A DNA stretch of 64,000 nucleotides from Tolypocladium sp. Sup5 PDA-1 (lineage: Eukaryota > Ascomycota > Sordariomycetes > Hypocreales > Ophiocordycipitaceae): positions 32,054-96,053 of the forward strand of contig JPHH03000085.1 of NCBI GenBank assembly GCA_000750105.3, written 5' to 3'. This document shows positions 20,115 to 31,600 of this stretch, in pieces. The first letter of the stretch is position 1. Each line of letters opens with the position of its first letter. Position numbers and translations under genes: made by a program. The notes below the pieces were generated by a model. It was given only the letters and a program-made list of their open reading frames with translations, was not told where the DNA came from and searched no databases.

Positions 20115-23100
20115 ATGTCCTCTCTCGCCAACGCCGTCATGGCCAGATGGACCTCCCGCCTCCGAGCGAAGCGCACCTCTTCGTGGCCGCCGGGCATGTC
20201 CTGGAACGAGCTGCCCCCTTCTGCGCGCGACGCCTCGCCCGAGTCCGTCCTCGCTGCGTTTGCCTTGATGCCTGCGGACCAGGCTCTCAACCATCTGCAG
20301 ACTCACAAGGATGGCCTGACCGACTACGAGGCCGACACGCGTCGGGGGATCAAGGGTGCCAACGTGCTGCCGACGCAGAAGGCGCCCTCGTGGATCTTGA
20401 CGCTGCTCGCCGCGATTCCCAACCCGTTCAACGTCTTGCTCATCTTCCTGGCCATCATCAACGCCTCTGTCCCCAACCGAGACTGGGTAAGTCTTGCACT
20501 ACTGACGGAATATCAGGATATCAAGGACTAATCGCAAACAGGCCGGTGTGACCGTCTTGCTCGTCATGGTCGTCATCTCCGTGCTCGTCCGCTTCTGGCA
20601 AGAGTATCGAAGCAGCGTGGCCGTTTTCCGGCTCCAGTCCTCCATCACCAACAGCCAAAAGGTCCGCCGTCAGCCCCCGAGCGTCGAGGCCCTCATTGGC
20701 AAGCTACCCGAGTCGGTCGAGAAGGTGGTGGCGGAGATGGACCTTGTCCCTGGCGACATTATCGTGCTCTCCCCCGGCAACGTTGTTCCCGCCGATTGCC
20801 TGGTTCTGGAGGGTTCGTTCCTCCGAATCAGCCAGTCGACGTGGACCGGCGAGAACGAGCCCGTGGCCAAGGTGGCGACCTCCATTGGCGACAAAGAGGC
20901 CACGCTCTTTGACCTGGTCAACATTGCGTTCATGGGCACGAGCGTCATCTCTGGCAACGGACTGGCGATGGTGCTTCGCACTGGAGCTGGTGAGTTGACG
21001 CGTTGGGGCACGGTTTGTGGCACAGCTGACTCGATTTCCAGACGTCCTCATCGCGGGCATGGCAAAGGAACTGAAGAAGAAGCGCGAGACGAATGCGTTC
21101 CAAAGGGGTATCCGCAACGTGAGCTGGATGTTGATTGGATTCATGTGCGTTATGGTCCCTATCGTAAGTCCTCAACGGGTCCTTCAATATTTCGTTGGAA
21201 ATCGATACTAACAACTCGTGCTGCAGGTCCTGGGCATCTCTGGCAAGACGACTGGAAACTGGAACGACGCGGCGCTCTTCAGCATTAGCGTTGCCGTCGG
21301 CCTCGTCCCCGAAATGCTGCCCGCCATCGTCAACGCCAACCTCGCCCGCGGCGCCTACGTGCTCTCCAAGATGAAGGCCATCGTCAAGCGCCTCGACTCG
21401 GTCCAGAACCTCGGCGCTATGACTGTGCTCTGTAGTGACAAGGTAAGCTTACTACTTATGTGTAAAGGAAGACGTTACTAATTGTGGGCAGACTGGAACA
21501 CTGACCAAGGACGAGATTACACTCTGCCAATACCTCGACTACTCTGGCGCCGAAAACGTGTCCGTGCTGGAGCTGGCCACCGTCGACGCCAACGTCCAGG
21601 GCTCCAACGGCAACAACATCGACTCGGCGATCCTCAACTACCGCCTCCAAGACGGCAAGCCCGTGACCATCGCGCAGTACGAAAAGATCACCGCGATCCC
21701 ATTCACGTTTGAGCGTCGCCGATCCGCCGCCATCGTCCGCGGCGCAACGGGCCAGAACCTCCTCATCTGCAAGGGTGCGTTTGACGAGGTCCTCGGCCTC
21801 TGCTCGTCTGTTCGCCAAGGAGGCGTCGCTGTCCCGCTCAACCTGGAAAAGAAGCAGATGCTGATTGACCGTGCCAACGCTCTGAACAAGGAAGGGTACC
21901 GCGTCCTCTTGGTCGCCGAGAAGCAGCTCGCCAAGGTCAATCTTAAGGATGAGGATGGTCTGCACCAGATCGAGACCCGGATGACGCTCGAAGGAATCCT
22001 CAGCTTCATCGACCCGCCCAAGGACGATGCCGCCGAGTCGATTGCGCAGCTCAAGGAGCAGGGCGTGGAAGTCAAGGTCCTGACCGGCGACAGCCTGCCC
22101 GTGGCGCTCAACGTGTGCCAGGCGCTGGGGCTGCTCGGCCCAAACGACGAGACACATGACGACGTGCAGGCCATCACGGGGCCGGAACTATCCCAGCTCG
22201 ACGAGGACGGAGAGGAGTTTGATGTCATCGTCAAGACTTGTGTCGTGTTTGCTAAGCTGACACCGAACCAAAAGGCGCAGGTCGTCGGCAGCCTTCGCAA
22301 GGCTGGCCACTGCGTGGGGATGCTGGGCGATGGGATCAACGACTGCATGGCCCTTAGAAAGGCCGATGTGGGCATCTCGGTCGACTCGGGCGCGAGCGTG
22401 GCCAAGGACTGCGCGGATCTGATCCTGACGGAGAAGGGACTGGGCATCATCGTGGCCAGCGTGAGAACCGGCCGCATTACCCAGGGCAACACGATTAAAT
22501 ATATCAAGGTAAGATGCTTGACGTCCACTCACTATTGATAGGAGCGTGTGCTAACATGGCGATAGATGGTCGCCTCATCCAACTTTGGCAACGTCTTCAG
22601 TGTCCTTGCCGCAAGCGCATGGCTCCCATTTCAGCCGGTAAGCTAATCCCACGGGAGGACAAGTCCTCATCTGGTTTGGGGACAGACGACTAACGCGTGC
22701 AACAGATGTTGGGCCTGCAGATTCTCGCGCAGAACCTGCTCTACGACATCAGTCAGATTGCTATTCCGTGGGACCGAGTCGACCCGGAGTACCTGCAGAC
22801 GCCCAAGCGTTGGAACACTTTTGATCTGCTGCGCTTCGTGCTCGTCCTTGGGCCGACGAGCTCGGTCATCGACATCATCACCTTCAACCTCGGCTGGTTC
22901 TTCTACGGCGTGCAGACGACGGATGACCCCGAGGCGGTCAGGATGTTCCAGGCGCACTGGTTCCTCCAAGGGTGCGTTTTCCCCATTTCCTTTGTTAGAA
23001 GTATCGTGGTCTAACCGTGCAACAGACTCCTCACGCAGACGCTCGTCGTGCACCTGCTGCGAACCGCCAAGATCCCCTTCATCCAGAGCCGCGCCGCGCT

Positions 23101-23299
23101 GCCCCTCGCGCTCTCGACCATGGCCATCATGGCCATTGGCTTTGCGATCCCGTGGATCCCGCCCTTCCGGGAGGCGCTAGGGTTCGCGCAGCCGGCGCCG
23201 TCGTACGTCGGGTTTCTGGTGGCGGAGCTGCTGCTGTACTGCTTCGAGGTGCAGGCGGTCAAGATGATTTACATCCGCATCTTCAAGACCTGGTTGTAA
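20115..23299 (+). CDS. MgtA-type (P3B) magnesium-transporting P-type ATPase, eight exons
   Basis: Predicted to import Mg2+ (possibly Ni2+) across a membrane at the cost of ATP. Exons: 20115-20486, 20542-20989, 21042-21163, 21227-21442, 21492-22508, 22566-22637, 22706-22971, 23026-23299. All seven introns (49-68 nt) have GT-AG ends and keep the frame, giving 928 aa, close to the roughly 900 of bacterial MgtA. Motifs: TWTGENEPVAK (actuator TGE), VGLVPEMLPAIV (M4 PEMLP typical of MgtA), SDKTGTLTKDE (phosphorylated Asp, split by an intron after Lys), ITAIPFTFERRRSAAIV (nucleotide domain), KVLTGDSLPVA, and MLGDGINDCMALRKADVGIS (hinge). The C-terminal spans include QILAQNLLYDISQIAIPWD, an MgtA hallmark, and the protein ends KTWL. 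Everything needed for activity appears intact. It could alternatively transport another divalent cation. Confidence 0.93.
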
Positions 23300-24303
23300 G
23301 CAGCGCGGTGCAGGTGTTCTGGCGAGTTCGTTTTGCTGGACTCGGTCTGCAAAAGTTCTCTCGTGTTTGGGGGCTGACAGCAGCATCTGTCGGACGGCGG
23401 ATGGCTGGAGCCGGAGGTTCAACAGTTCCAGGAAGGAATGGCTCCTTCAACAGCAGCTATATATTGAACATAAAAACGGTGTGTAGAAGGAACGGGAGGG
23501 CTCAGGGTCGAGGTGGTCATAGTGTGTCTGCTTCGCGGATTAATCGAATCGACTTATGATAGAATGCAAAGTTGATCAGCCCCGATATCTCTTCGTTCGC
23601 CGGGAGGCCAGGTCCTGGGATTATAGGAGACGAGTCACCACTGAACGTGCTGGGGCAGTGCTGAATTTTGACCCGCATGTCTCAGGCGGCGGGCGCGTCA
23701 AAGATAAATCGCGACGCTCCACCCCCCCCCCAACACACAAACACACACACGATTTATTCCGCCCAGTGGCCTGCCAGCCAATAGGGTCACTATTTGCTAT
23801 TATACATGTCCATTTCCCAAGCTTTGCCATGATCTCCTAACAGCCCATACAGTGTCTACTACTAGCTTTGTCTCTTCGTTTTCCATCTCTCCGTGGGATC
23901 CGCCATAACGACTAAGGCAGACCCGTGGTCGCTGATATGTTGCGTTTACGATGGGAAGGGAGAAATCGGGTCAAGAAACACATTCGCTGGGTGGACCAAC
24001 TGCACAGCCACGACCTGTGATGCTGCGCCACTGGCGGTGCTGCAAACCCCCATGCTCCAGGGGGTTAGGTGCTGTGCATTGCACATATGTGACACTGATG
24101 GGGGTTGTGACAACCCTCTTTACCATGCTATCTCCACCGCTGGACCCGACCTGGATTTGCTGGACACAAAGCGGCCAGGCGCAGGGCTTCTCAACGCGGG
24201 ACACACGCTGGATTCGTCCAGGGACGCCGAGTACGCCATTGCTGTCCACGAACGTCTAGATCCATCAATTCGTTCATGGACATCCTGACCTTCGTCAGAT
24301 GGC
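23300..24303. other. 3' flank with C and CA tracts
   Basis: No gene. A poly-C run followed by ACACAC repeats lies at about 23720-23752. An open + strand frame (23893-24288) has no motif. Confidence 0.35.
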
Positions 24304-24400
24304 GTCCTTGGACGAACCAGCACAGGTGTCCGTGGACGATTCAGGTGTCCTTGGACGACAATGGTGTCTTTGGACAAATCAACCGGGTGTCCGCGGACGT
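24304..24400 (+). repeat. degenerate minisatellite, about five copies
   Basis: GTCC-x-TGGACGA units start at 24304, 24328, 24347, 24366 and 24389, spaced 19-24 bases. The TGGAC core is invariant or nearly so. Confidence 0.65.
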
Positions 24401-24591
24401 TGAACGCCTGTCAAATCCTCGGTATGTACAGTACACGAAAGTGCTGGATGTCATTTATTCATGTTCAGGTCTATGGAGAAAGTAGAAGGTTTGCTTGTCC
24501 CTTAGGGGGGCATCTCTGTGACCTGGTTGCTGGATCAGAAGGTGGTCGATTCGCCCCCATGGCTGGTAGCCCCCCACGAAAAATAATGCAG

Positions 24592-24864
24592 CGGCTCAGG
24601 GGTCTTACCGCAGCCACGGCTAGACAACTGTTCACAGCCATGGTGGTCCTTGCAGTGGATTACGCCTCGAACGTCTGGATGCACACCTGCAAGTACAGAA
24701 GGGCCAGTCCCATCCATCGAGTGCAGAGGGTTGGAGCACAAGCGATCGTGGGGACCTTCCTGACGGTAGCGACGAGCGTAGCGGAAGCAGAGGCGCACAT
24801 CGCGAGCGCACAGGATCGTTTCTGGAGACGGGCAGTTAAGATGTGGACTGACCTCCACAAACAA
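24592..24864 (+). mobile_element. non-LTR retrotransposon (LINE) fragment
   Basis: Reads LRGLTAATARQLFTAMVV, VDYASNVWMH, IHRVQRVGAQAIVGTFLTVA, EAEAHIASAQDRFWRRAVKM. This is the stretch between reverse transcriptase and RNase H in fungal Tad/I-clade LINEs (L-R-G-L-S-x-x-x-x-R-x-L-F ... YG/YASxVW ... IxxVQRxxAQAIxGTFxT). Both ends are truncated and there is no catalytic YADD motif. The frame itself is unbroken for about 90 codons. Confidence 0.8.
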
Positions 24865-25003
24865 ACATCACGCGTTTTCTTCCATGCGTCATCATATGTC
24901 CAGGTTAAGTATCAACTAACAAGTGGATTTTGCCAAAGAACCGCCAACTAATACAGGCAATATATTGCCAATATGGGTAGCCTTACATTATATTTTCATA
25001 ATA

Positions 25004-25687
25004 TCACAGAGAAGCGTTTGAACCCATGGCAGTCTTGAGCTCAGTATCGTACTCGTGCTGCTTGGGTTTCAACGCCTCCACCCTATCCAAGACGTCAGGC
25101 CTGTAGAATTCGACGCGGTCCTTGTAGTAGGCCTCAAATTGCGGTTTGCCGTCCGAGACGGAAACGAATTCCCGCTTACTGCGCGTAAAGATGTGTACGT
25201 CGGGCTCGATCTCGTACCCGCGGTCCAGCGTCCCGACGCGGAGATAGGTTTCCAGCGGGCCAACATCTGCGTAGTGGTTCCATAGGCCGGAGTGACAGAC
25301 GGGACAGTGGGCAATGCCCTGCCCAATTCCTGACTCGGTGGGAACTGTGACGATGATAGGCTTGCCTTGCTCTGTCAGAGCGGCTTCACAGTTCGTAGGT
25401 ATCGTTCCACCTGTGAGTTGTGCAAAGTGCGGAAGAGCCTTCACCGGCATGGCCTTGGGTTTGGCGTGGTAGCCCGGGATGGTGGGCGAGGGAGTAGACG
25501 GCAGGAGGGTTATGGCGGTCGACTCGACAATGGCGTTGATGGCGAATGCGGAGCCAAGTTGTCGCTGACAAGCCGTGCAGTGGCAGCAATGCACGAGGAG
25601 TGGAGGCACGGCGAGCTCGTACCGAATGTAGCCACAGGGACACCCGCCTTGCATAGGGAAGAGCTTTTCTTTCTGGGCGTATGCCAT
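25004..25687 (-). CDS. GFA/CENP-V family zinc enzyme
   Basis: GFA-fold proteins use two zinc sites and include glutathione-dependent formaldehyde-activating enzymes. Most fungal paralogues have unknown substrates. The single-exon protein (227 aa from the ATG at 25687; an ATG at 25702 is also possible) has GGCPCGYIRYE near the start, CHCTACQRQLGSAFAINAIV, and HCPVCHSGLWNHY. This is the full CxC, CxxC and CxxC zinc-ligand set. HIFTRSK near residue 190 is typical of the family C-terminus. It is larger than the catalytic core (about 135 aa) because of a longer middle insert and tail. A 28-bp minisatellite lies in its upstream region (25807-25932). Confidence 0.85.
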   Translation of the reverse strand: MAYAQKEKLFPMQGGCPCGYIRYELAVPPLLVHCCHCTACQRQLGSAFAINAIVESTAITLLPSTPSPTIPGYHAKPKAMPVKALPHFAQLTGGTIPTNCEAALTEQGKPIIVTVPTESGIGQGIAHCPVCHSGLWNHYADVGPLETYLRVGTLDRGYEIEPDVHIFTRSKREFVSVSDGKPQFEAYYKDRVEFYRPDVLDRVEALKPKQHEYDTELKTAMGSNASL

Positions 25688-25806
25688 TCTTGCAGGTTTC
25701 AAATACTCTTTCGCGTGAAAGTATCAGAATGATTGGGGTATGGTTGATGAAAGTTCACACGCAAAATGTGAAGAAGGGGACGACTTAAGAACCGATACGT
25801 GGGCAC

Positions 25807-25932
25807 GAGCTTGTAGAGTAGAGGGCGTGGACACGAGCTTGTAGAGTAGAAGGCGTGGGATGAGCTTGTAGAGTAGAAGGCGTGGGACGAGCCTGTAGAG
25901 TAGAGAGCGTGAAAACGAGCTGGTAGAAGTTG
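25807..25932 (-). repeat. 27-28-bp minisatellite, five copies
   Basis: GAGCTTGTAGAGTAGAAGGC-type units start at 25807, 25835, 25862, 25889 and 25917. The copies are highly similar, the last being diverged. It lies 120-245 bases upstream of the GFA gene start. Confidence 0.85.
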
Positions 25933-26488
25933 AAGGAGATGCCGCACCATCTACTTACTCAGTAACTGTGTCCCGTTGAAAAGAAATGGACTAATCCCCT
26001 CTAAAAGCAGGAAGCTACGTAGACCTGACCATACACAGTCCGGACAATTCTGAACTGGTACAGTATCTTCAATTTACTCAACAGTACCAACGAGGAAGCC
26101 GTCTCTGAGGCTGTGCCGTGGATACTATTCGGAATGTCTGCGATAAGGAAGAAAAGAAGTGTTTGGGTAAGCGCAGCTCGTGCATGTTCCATGCTTGCAA
26201 TCTCGTTTGAAACCAGCCACGCCAAATGACAAGCTTTGTCGTGTGTTGTTACAGCACGCCATTGGCACTAGTTCCACGGCTTGATTGATATCGTGCCATC
26301 TGTCACGTTTGAGGCACAGCCAAACTGGGCTTCTGTGAGCTCTTGTGAGCTGGTGGGGTAGTGAATCAATTATGCAGTACAGTTTGAGCAAGATCGTGAG
26401 GATGCTGTTCGAATATTATTGTCAGCCTGGTGTAAGTCTCACGATCCATTCACACGGCATATCCGGCAGTGAGACCACACGCACAGCT
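25933..26488. other. no gene seen
   Basis: Short antisense ORFs only; no motif. Confidence 0.35.
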
Positions 26489-26508
26489 AAAAAAAAAAAA
26501 AAAAAAAA
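26489..26508 (+). repeat. poly-A tract (20 A) followed by 5 C
   Basis: A homopolymer of this length is unusual here. It could be the tail of a short retroposed sequence or simple slippage. No flanking target duplication was found. Confidence 0.7.
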
Positions 26509-26560
26509 CCCCCACGTCGGTGTACAATGAATACTGACTTCCGGGAGAGTATGGCTGGAG

Positions 26561-26568
26561 ATATAAGG
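26561..26568 (+). promoter_or_regulatory. TATA-like box for the VOC gene
   Basis: ATATAAGG lies about 160 bases before the ATG at 26725. Confidence 0.3.
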
Positions 26569-26724
26569 ACTCGCCAGTCATGAGATGGGGATTGGGACAG
26601 ATCATCAGACAACGATCAATACACGCACGATTTCAATATCTCCTAGTTCCCACGCCACGGCCTAACAGTTTTCTTTTCGCTCCAATACTTGCTCTCCAGC
26701 GTCTTCCCTCGTCAACAATCAAAT

Positions 26725-27209
26725 ATGGCTATCGACCACACCGACGGCTACGTCCCGGAGGCCAAGTGCCTCTACATCCCGGAGACCAAGTTCCAAGAGT
26801 GCCTCAAGTTTTACCTCGAGGCCCTGAAGCCGCTTGGCTACGAAGCTGTCGATCAGTTTGGCCCGACAGTCGTCAGCCTCGGATCGACGAAGGATGTCGT
26901 CGTCAACTACAAGCACTTCGACTTATTGGTCATTGGAGCCAAGGACACCTTTGAGCGACCTGTCCATATTGCATTTCGAGCGCCAGGTAAGGCTTATTCA
27001 TCTCTCTTAAACGACTGAGTCTTGATGTTGATTGAAATTTGTTAGACCGAGCCACTGTCGATATGTTCCATTCTTCCGCTGTCAAGGCTGGGGCCAAGGA
27101 CAATGGTGCGCCTGGCTTGCGGACGCATTATCATCCCGATTACTATGGGGCTTTTGTGATTGACGCAGCCGGAAACAACATTGAGGTAGTATGCAACGAC
27201 CCGCAATAA
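26725..27209 (+). CDS. VOC-superfamily (glyoxalase/dioxygenase-like) protein
   Basis: Exons 26725-26986 and 27046-27209 join in phase 1 over a 59-nt intron (GTAAGG ... TTAG), giving 141 aa. This matches the size of single-domain fungal glyoxalase-like proteins. Visible elements are the early beta strand and helix YIPETKFQECLKFYLEALKP LGYE, the middle segment PVHIAFRAP, and the diagnostic C-terminal block THYHPDYYGAFVIDAAGNNI followed by EVVC. In the family the His and final Glu are metal ligands. The frame is intact. The substrate is unknown; related proteins act in detoxification or as small-molecule-binding proteins. Confidence 0.85.
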
Positions 27210-27992
27210 CTGGATTGATGAGTCAACGTATTTGTCTCTTCAGGCAATGGAGGAAGGGTAGGCCGTCAAGACATGGATGCGCGGGGTACGTACTGTATGT
27301 AGAGTACGACGGGCTTGGTCATTAGGAGCTTGCGCCCGCTGTATGCCTTGGGTTATTATTGGATTGGCTGTTCTCACTTGGCACGTCTCCACCTTGTGTA
27401 AGGCGTAGGACGATCAGCACAAGCGAAGACGGTCGTACGCAGCTTCGTTTGCGCGCAGCCAATAAACCCCCACATTGCGCGTTCATATCAACATCACGAA
27501 ATGTGGAACGGCTGATATCTATCCATCGGAATGGAACAAATAAAAAATTTGCAAGGTTCTGAATATCAAATACAACAGAACCGCAGTATCATTATTTGGT
27601 CAGCGGCCCGTTGCCCCTCAGCTGTGACTTTACGTCGATGAACTCCATCATCTTTATTTCCACGTGGTGCCACGGTTCGCATCAGTTTCATCAAAGGAGC
27701 AGCCACAAGAGTTGCAAGCTTGAAGGTCGCCTTGGGTCTCCTCGGTCACTCTTTTTCTCCTCGTGCCTATGTACACACGACCGCATAGTAACGGCCTGAC
27801 GTACGGCTCGGCGAAGATCTATCCCTGCTGCTTATCCGAACAGGTCGGCGGCCAGATGCAAAGCAGCTTTACTGTCCGGCATCATCTCTCCAACTCTTCG
27901 ACGACACAGACACACCCGAACGAGAATCTGGTCCATCTGGGTAGCGGACCAGCAAACAGGATTTAGAGCCAACAATCGCATCTATACCATGA
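27210..27992. other. no gene seen; possible missing 5' exon of the Zn2Cys6 gene
   Basis: No supported coding sequence. The interrupted regulator downstream lacks an ATG in its first visible exon, so its start may lie here. Confidence 0.35.
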
Positions 27993-28676
27993 AAGGCTGC
28001 GGCCCAAAATGATAGGGACAGCAGCAGCCAGACGCTCTCTGAACTCAGCGAGCCCAGCAATGGCAACACTCCTCAGACGACAGCCTCGCCCCAGCCGCTG
28101 CAGTCCCACACTGCCTCGGCTCCAACACGGTCGTCGTCCGAGACGTCTCGTAACCTGCGGAATTCCAAGCGGAGCCGGGGACCCAGCGTTGTCACTTCCA
28201 ATGCCTGCACAGAATGTCGTAAGAAGCGCGCGAAGGTAAGGATTGGCCCTTTGCGCTCTTCGTTTGTGTTTTCAGGATATCTAATGATAACACGTTATTC
28301 TCTTGAGTGTGATAGACAAGAGCCGTGTGGTCGCTGCAAGCGTCGAAAGGATGTCGAGTGCGTATACGAGATTCCCGTGCGTCAATCTAAGGAGAACCTC
28401 CGCAGCGGGATTGAGGGTTTGCGGCAGCGCCAACGTTCCAGCGCCCTGGTCTTTTCAGCACTGCTCCGGCAGGACCTCTGGGAGGAGGTCTTGAGGTGGC
28501 TGCGCGATGGGCAACCCATCGAAAATATATCCAAATGGCTTGGCGAGACACTTCCTTTGGGAGGAGGCGCGTTGCCAGCCTTTGCCTCGCGACACGATAT
28601 CAGCGCCGGTCCCAATGATGGCCCTGCCCCTACGTTTGCAGGCGATGTGTCAGGAGCCGCACTTGCCCCCTTATAC
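27993..28676 (+). pseudogene. Zn2Cys6 transcription factor, 5' part (interrupted by hAT)
   Basis: The first visible exon is open from 27993 with no in-frame ATG and ends NACTECRKKRAK at 28235. A 72-nt intron (28236-28307, GTAAGG ... GAG) joins in phase to CDRQEPCGRCKRRKDVECVY, giving the complete six-Cys binuclear zinc cluster with a long last spacing. A linker and helix region follow (LRQRQRSSALVFSALLRQDL, LRWLRDGQPIENISKWLGET), typical of a fungal regulator subfamily. The reading is cut at 28676, after LAPLY, by the transposon. It continues at 31783. The product would be a nuclear DNA-binding regulator; as it stands the gene is disrupted. Confidence 0.85.
28670..28676 (+). repeat. hAT target-site duplication, left copy
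   Basis: CTTATAC, also found at 31783-31789. hAT elements duplicate 8 bp; seven match here and the flanking base on either side differs. Confidence 0.65.
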
Positions 28677-31600
28677 GCTTTGGCCCCAAAGTTGATTTGA
28701 TTGACAGGTTTCCGGTCCAAATTGATTGATTTGATTTGATTGACTCCTCCCAATCAACTGTATGGGCGACCTGTACACCTGGTATACGAGGGTCTTTCGC
28801 CGTCCCCTACGACTTAATTCCCTCCCCAACTCCCCAGCTTCACCCCACCATGTCGGACCCAATTCTTCAGACAATGAACTCGCTCCAGCGTATCAGCCCC
28901 CATGGCGAGCCTTTGTGATGTTAGCGTCAACTTGGCCAGGCTGAACTGCCTCTCGCAGTCAGTTGCCATCGCCGGAATGGCAAAGACGTCCAAGGCAAAG
29001 CTGCTTAATGCCGGGAAAGTATGCTTATGGTCTCTCCACCACTGGATCGGCTCTTGTGTGTCTTGTGGCTCAAGGCGGAGGTACTTGTCCAACTCGCTGA
29101 CACTGCCGCTCGTTGCAAATGCCTTTTTCGTTCTGCTGTTAATCCACTGCGTATAGTGATCGTCCTTCTTGCCCGTTCCCATTGAGGCAGGCTTCGACTG
29201 TTCCTTGTCATTCTGCTGGTTCGTCTGATACCACCGCGCAAAGTAGTCCTTCATGCCCGCCTTTGCATCACGAACCCAGGCTAATTGTTCCTCAGTCACC
29301 CAAGTAGCCTCCAACCAGCTGATGCCAAATCTCGGATGAAGAATAACTGCTGCCGCAAACAAGGGAGACTCTCCGAGCTTATTGTAATACTCGTCCAGCT
29401 TCTTCCAGCCGTTGTTGATAGATGCCCGGATATACGCTCGATGATCTGCGGGTAACGAGCTCTTCTGGGAGATCTCATGCGACGGTGACTTATCAAGCGA
29501 GTCATGTTCGGTCCGGGAATGCTCTGGCAAGGCAGCTACCGTAAATCTTGACGTTTGACTTCGCTGTTGAACCATATATATCTCGTCATCAAAGCGAGCA
29601 GGGCGGCGACGGGCACGGGTCGGCCGGCTTTCGAATTCCCTCAGACCAATCGGCTCAAGATCGTCTAGATTCGTCTCCCTTATTGTCTTGGTTGTTACCT
29701 CGTTGTAAAAGCCTTTCCAGTCCTCGAAATGTTCGAGCAGGTATTCCATTCCAACCAGGACTTCCCACAGCCGCCCATGGCTGTCGCCTTTACCCCAACC
29801 TTGCGTCCGCATCGTCTGAAAGTATAGAGGCTTAAGGATCTCGTTGACCTCGCCAAGAACGCGCCAATCCTCGTTGGATAAGATATCATCAGCAGGGATT
29901 CGTTTTGCCTCGTCTTGCTCGCCCTCGAGCGCAAAGATGAAAGCCCTAATGTCAGTCTGCTTCCGCAGAGCCCTCTCAATCATCATATAAGTAGAGTTCC
30001 ACCGCGTCTCATTATCCAGCACGACCTCAAGCTCGGCGGTTGATTCCTCGGAAAGACGGTACCCCTCGTACTCCTGCTCGTGAGCGATGCGCTTGAAATA
30101 TTCGCTGCGTTGAGGTGACGATCTGATGAATTTGACGATATTGTGGAGCTTTCCAATTGGGCCCTTTGAACGCCAATGACGAAGGTCTTGCTCCGCAAGA
30201 CCTCTCATGCCGTTGATGTCTGACTCTAGCTCGAAAGAGTCGGCATCTTTGCCGAAAAGAAACGCGCGCGCAACAAGATTGAGAATATGGCCATAGCAGC
30301 GCATCCGATGGGCCTTTATATCAGCCGCTTTGATCGACGGGTCAAGCTGCCTGAAGAAATAGGACAAACAGGTGTCGTTCGCCTTCAGATTGTCAGACAT
30401 GACCGTTCCAACCCGCCCACCAATCTCCCACTGTTGGACAATGCCGAACAAAGTATGCGCAAGGTTCTCGCCATTGTGAGTACCAAATTGACGGCGTAGG
30501 GCCAGCAACCTGGATTGTTGGTACCCGACTTTGTCGATGAAGTGCGCAAACACAGCCATTATCGAAAGGCGGTTTGGCGATGTCCAGAGATCGAAGCTGA
30601 TGTGTATTTTCGTGAGCGCAGTACCCAGCTCCGCTCTGATAACATCGATTTTGGACTCGAAGATCCTCTGAAGCTCTCTGGTTATAGAACTGCTACTCCA
30701 GGGGATCTGGAGCGCTAATTCATGGTCGAATCGGTAGAAAAGCTCCTTCAGAAACTTGTGCTCAAAAATTGTAAATGGCACATCGCTGTCAATGACGAAC
30801 CCAACACTGAGTTCTTGTATAGCTTTGACCTTTGCTTTTGGTATCATGCTCTGGTCAAGCCGCGGTCGTTTGGGAGGTGCACAGGAATGGGTATCGATCG
30901 CGCTATCGTCGTCGCTGGGGCTTGACTGGCTCGTCGGGGTGATCCGGTGAAATCTAGGCGAGTCAGTAGATGGATTTGTTGGTCCAGGGGCGGATACGTA
31001 CTTGCGAAGATGATCTGCTGCTGAAGATGTGGCTTGTACTGAGAAGAATTCCGGCCGGCCCTTCGTATCGCAACGACTGCAGCACCAGACATTACCGATT
31101 GGCTGATCCTGGTTATTCAATTCGATGAAAAACATGCCATGTGACCTAATCCAGCTCTTTCTACCCTTTGCACCCTTCCGGGCTAGCGAAGCTTCTTGGA
31201 CAAAGCGGCGGTTCTTCCAGACGATCTTGGGTAGATCCTCAATAGTAGGGTTAACGGGCAGATCTTGGACAGCAGCCTCCTCGAGTTGCTTGGCCACGGT
31301 CGTTGGTTGTGATAGTCGCGAGAACGCAGAAGGAAAGAGTGAAGTGGGGCATGGTGTTGAAACCTCTGGCGAAAGACTCGACGGAGTAGACGGTGTTTGT
31401 AAGTGCGACATCTCGTCGTTGATGTTATGTCGTGACGGCGAAGTTGACGCGTCGCGCAGGGTGGCGAAGGCGCGTAACCGCGTCATCCTAGCTAGCCCCG
31501 GGTTGGCCCGGCCGGCGATAGTAGGTACCTAATCTTACTGCTATATTATGTGGTTGAGTAAGTAGCATCCATCTGTGATTACGTTCTGTAGGGTAGGGAC

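Noticed and set aside
21456..22528. Long antisense ORFs (up to 296 codons) opposite the P-type ATPase
   Set aside because: They mirror the GC-rich third positions of a well-supported gene and contain no motif.
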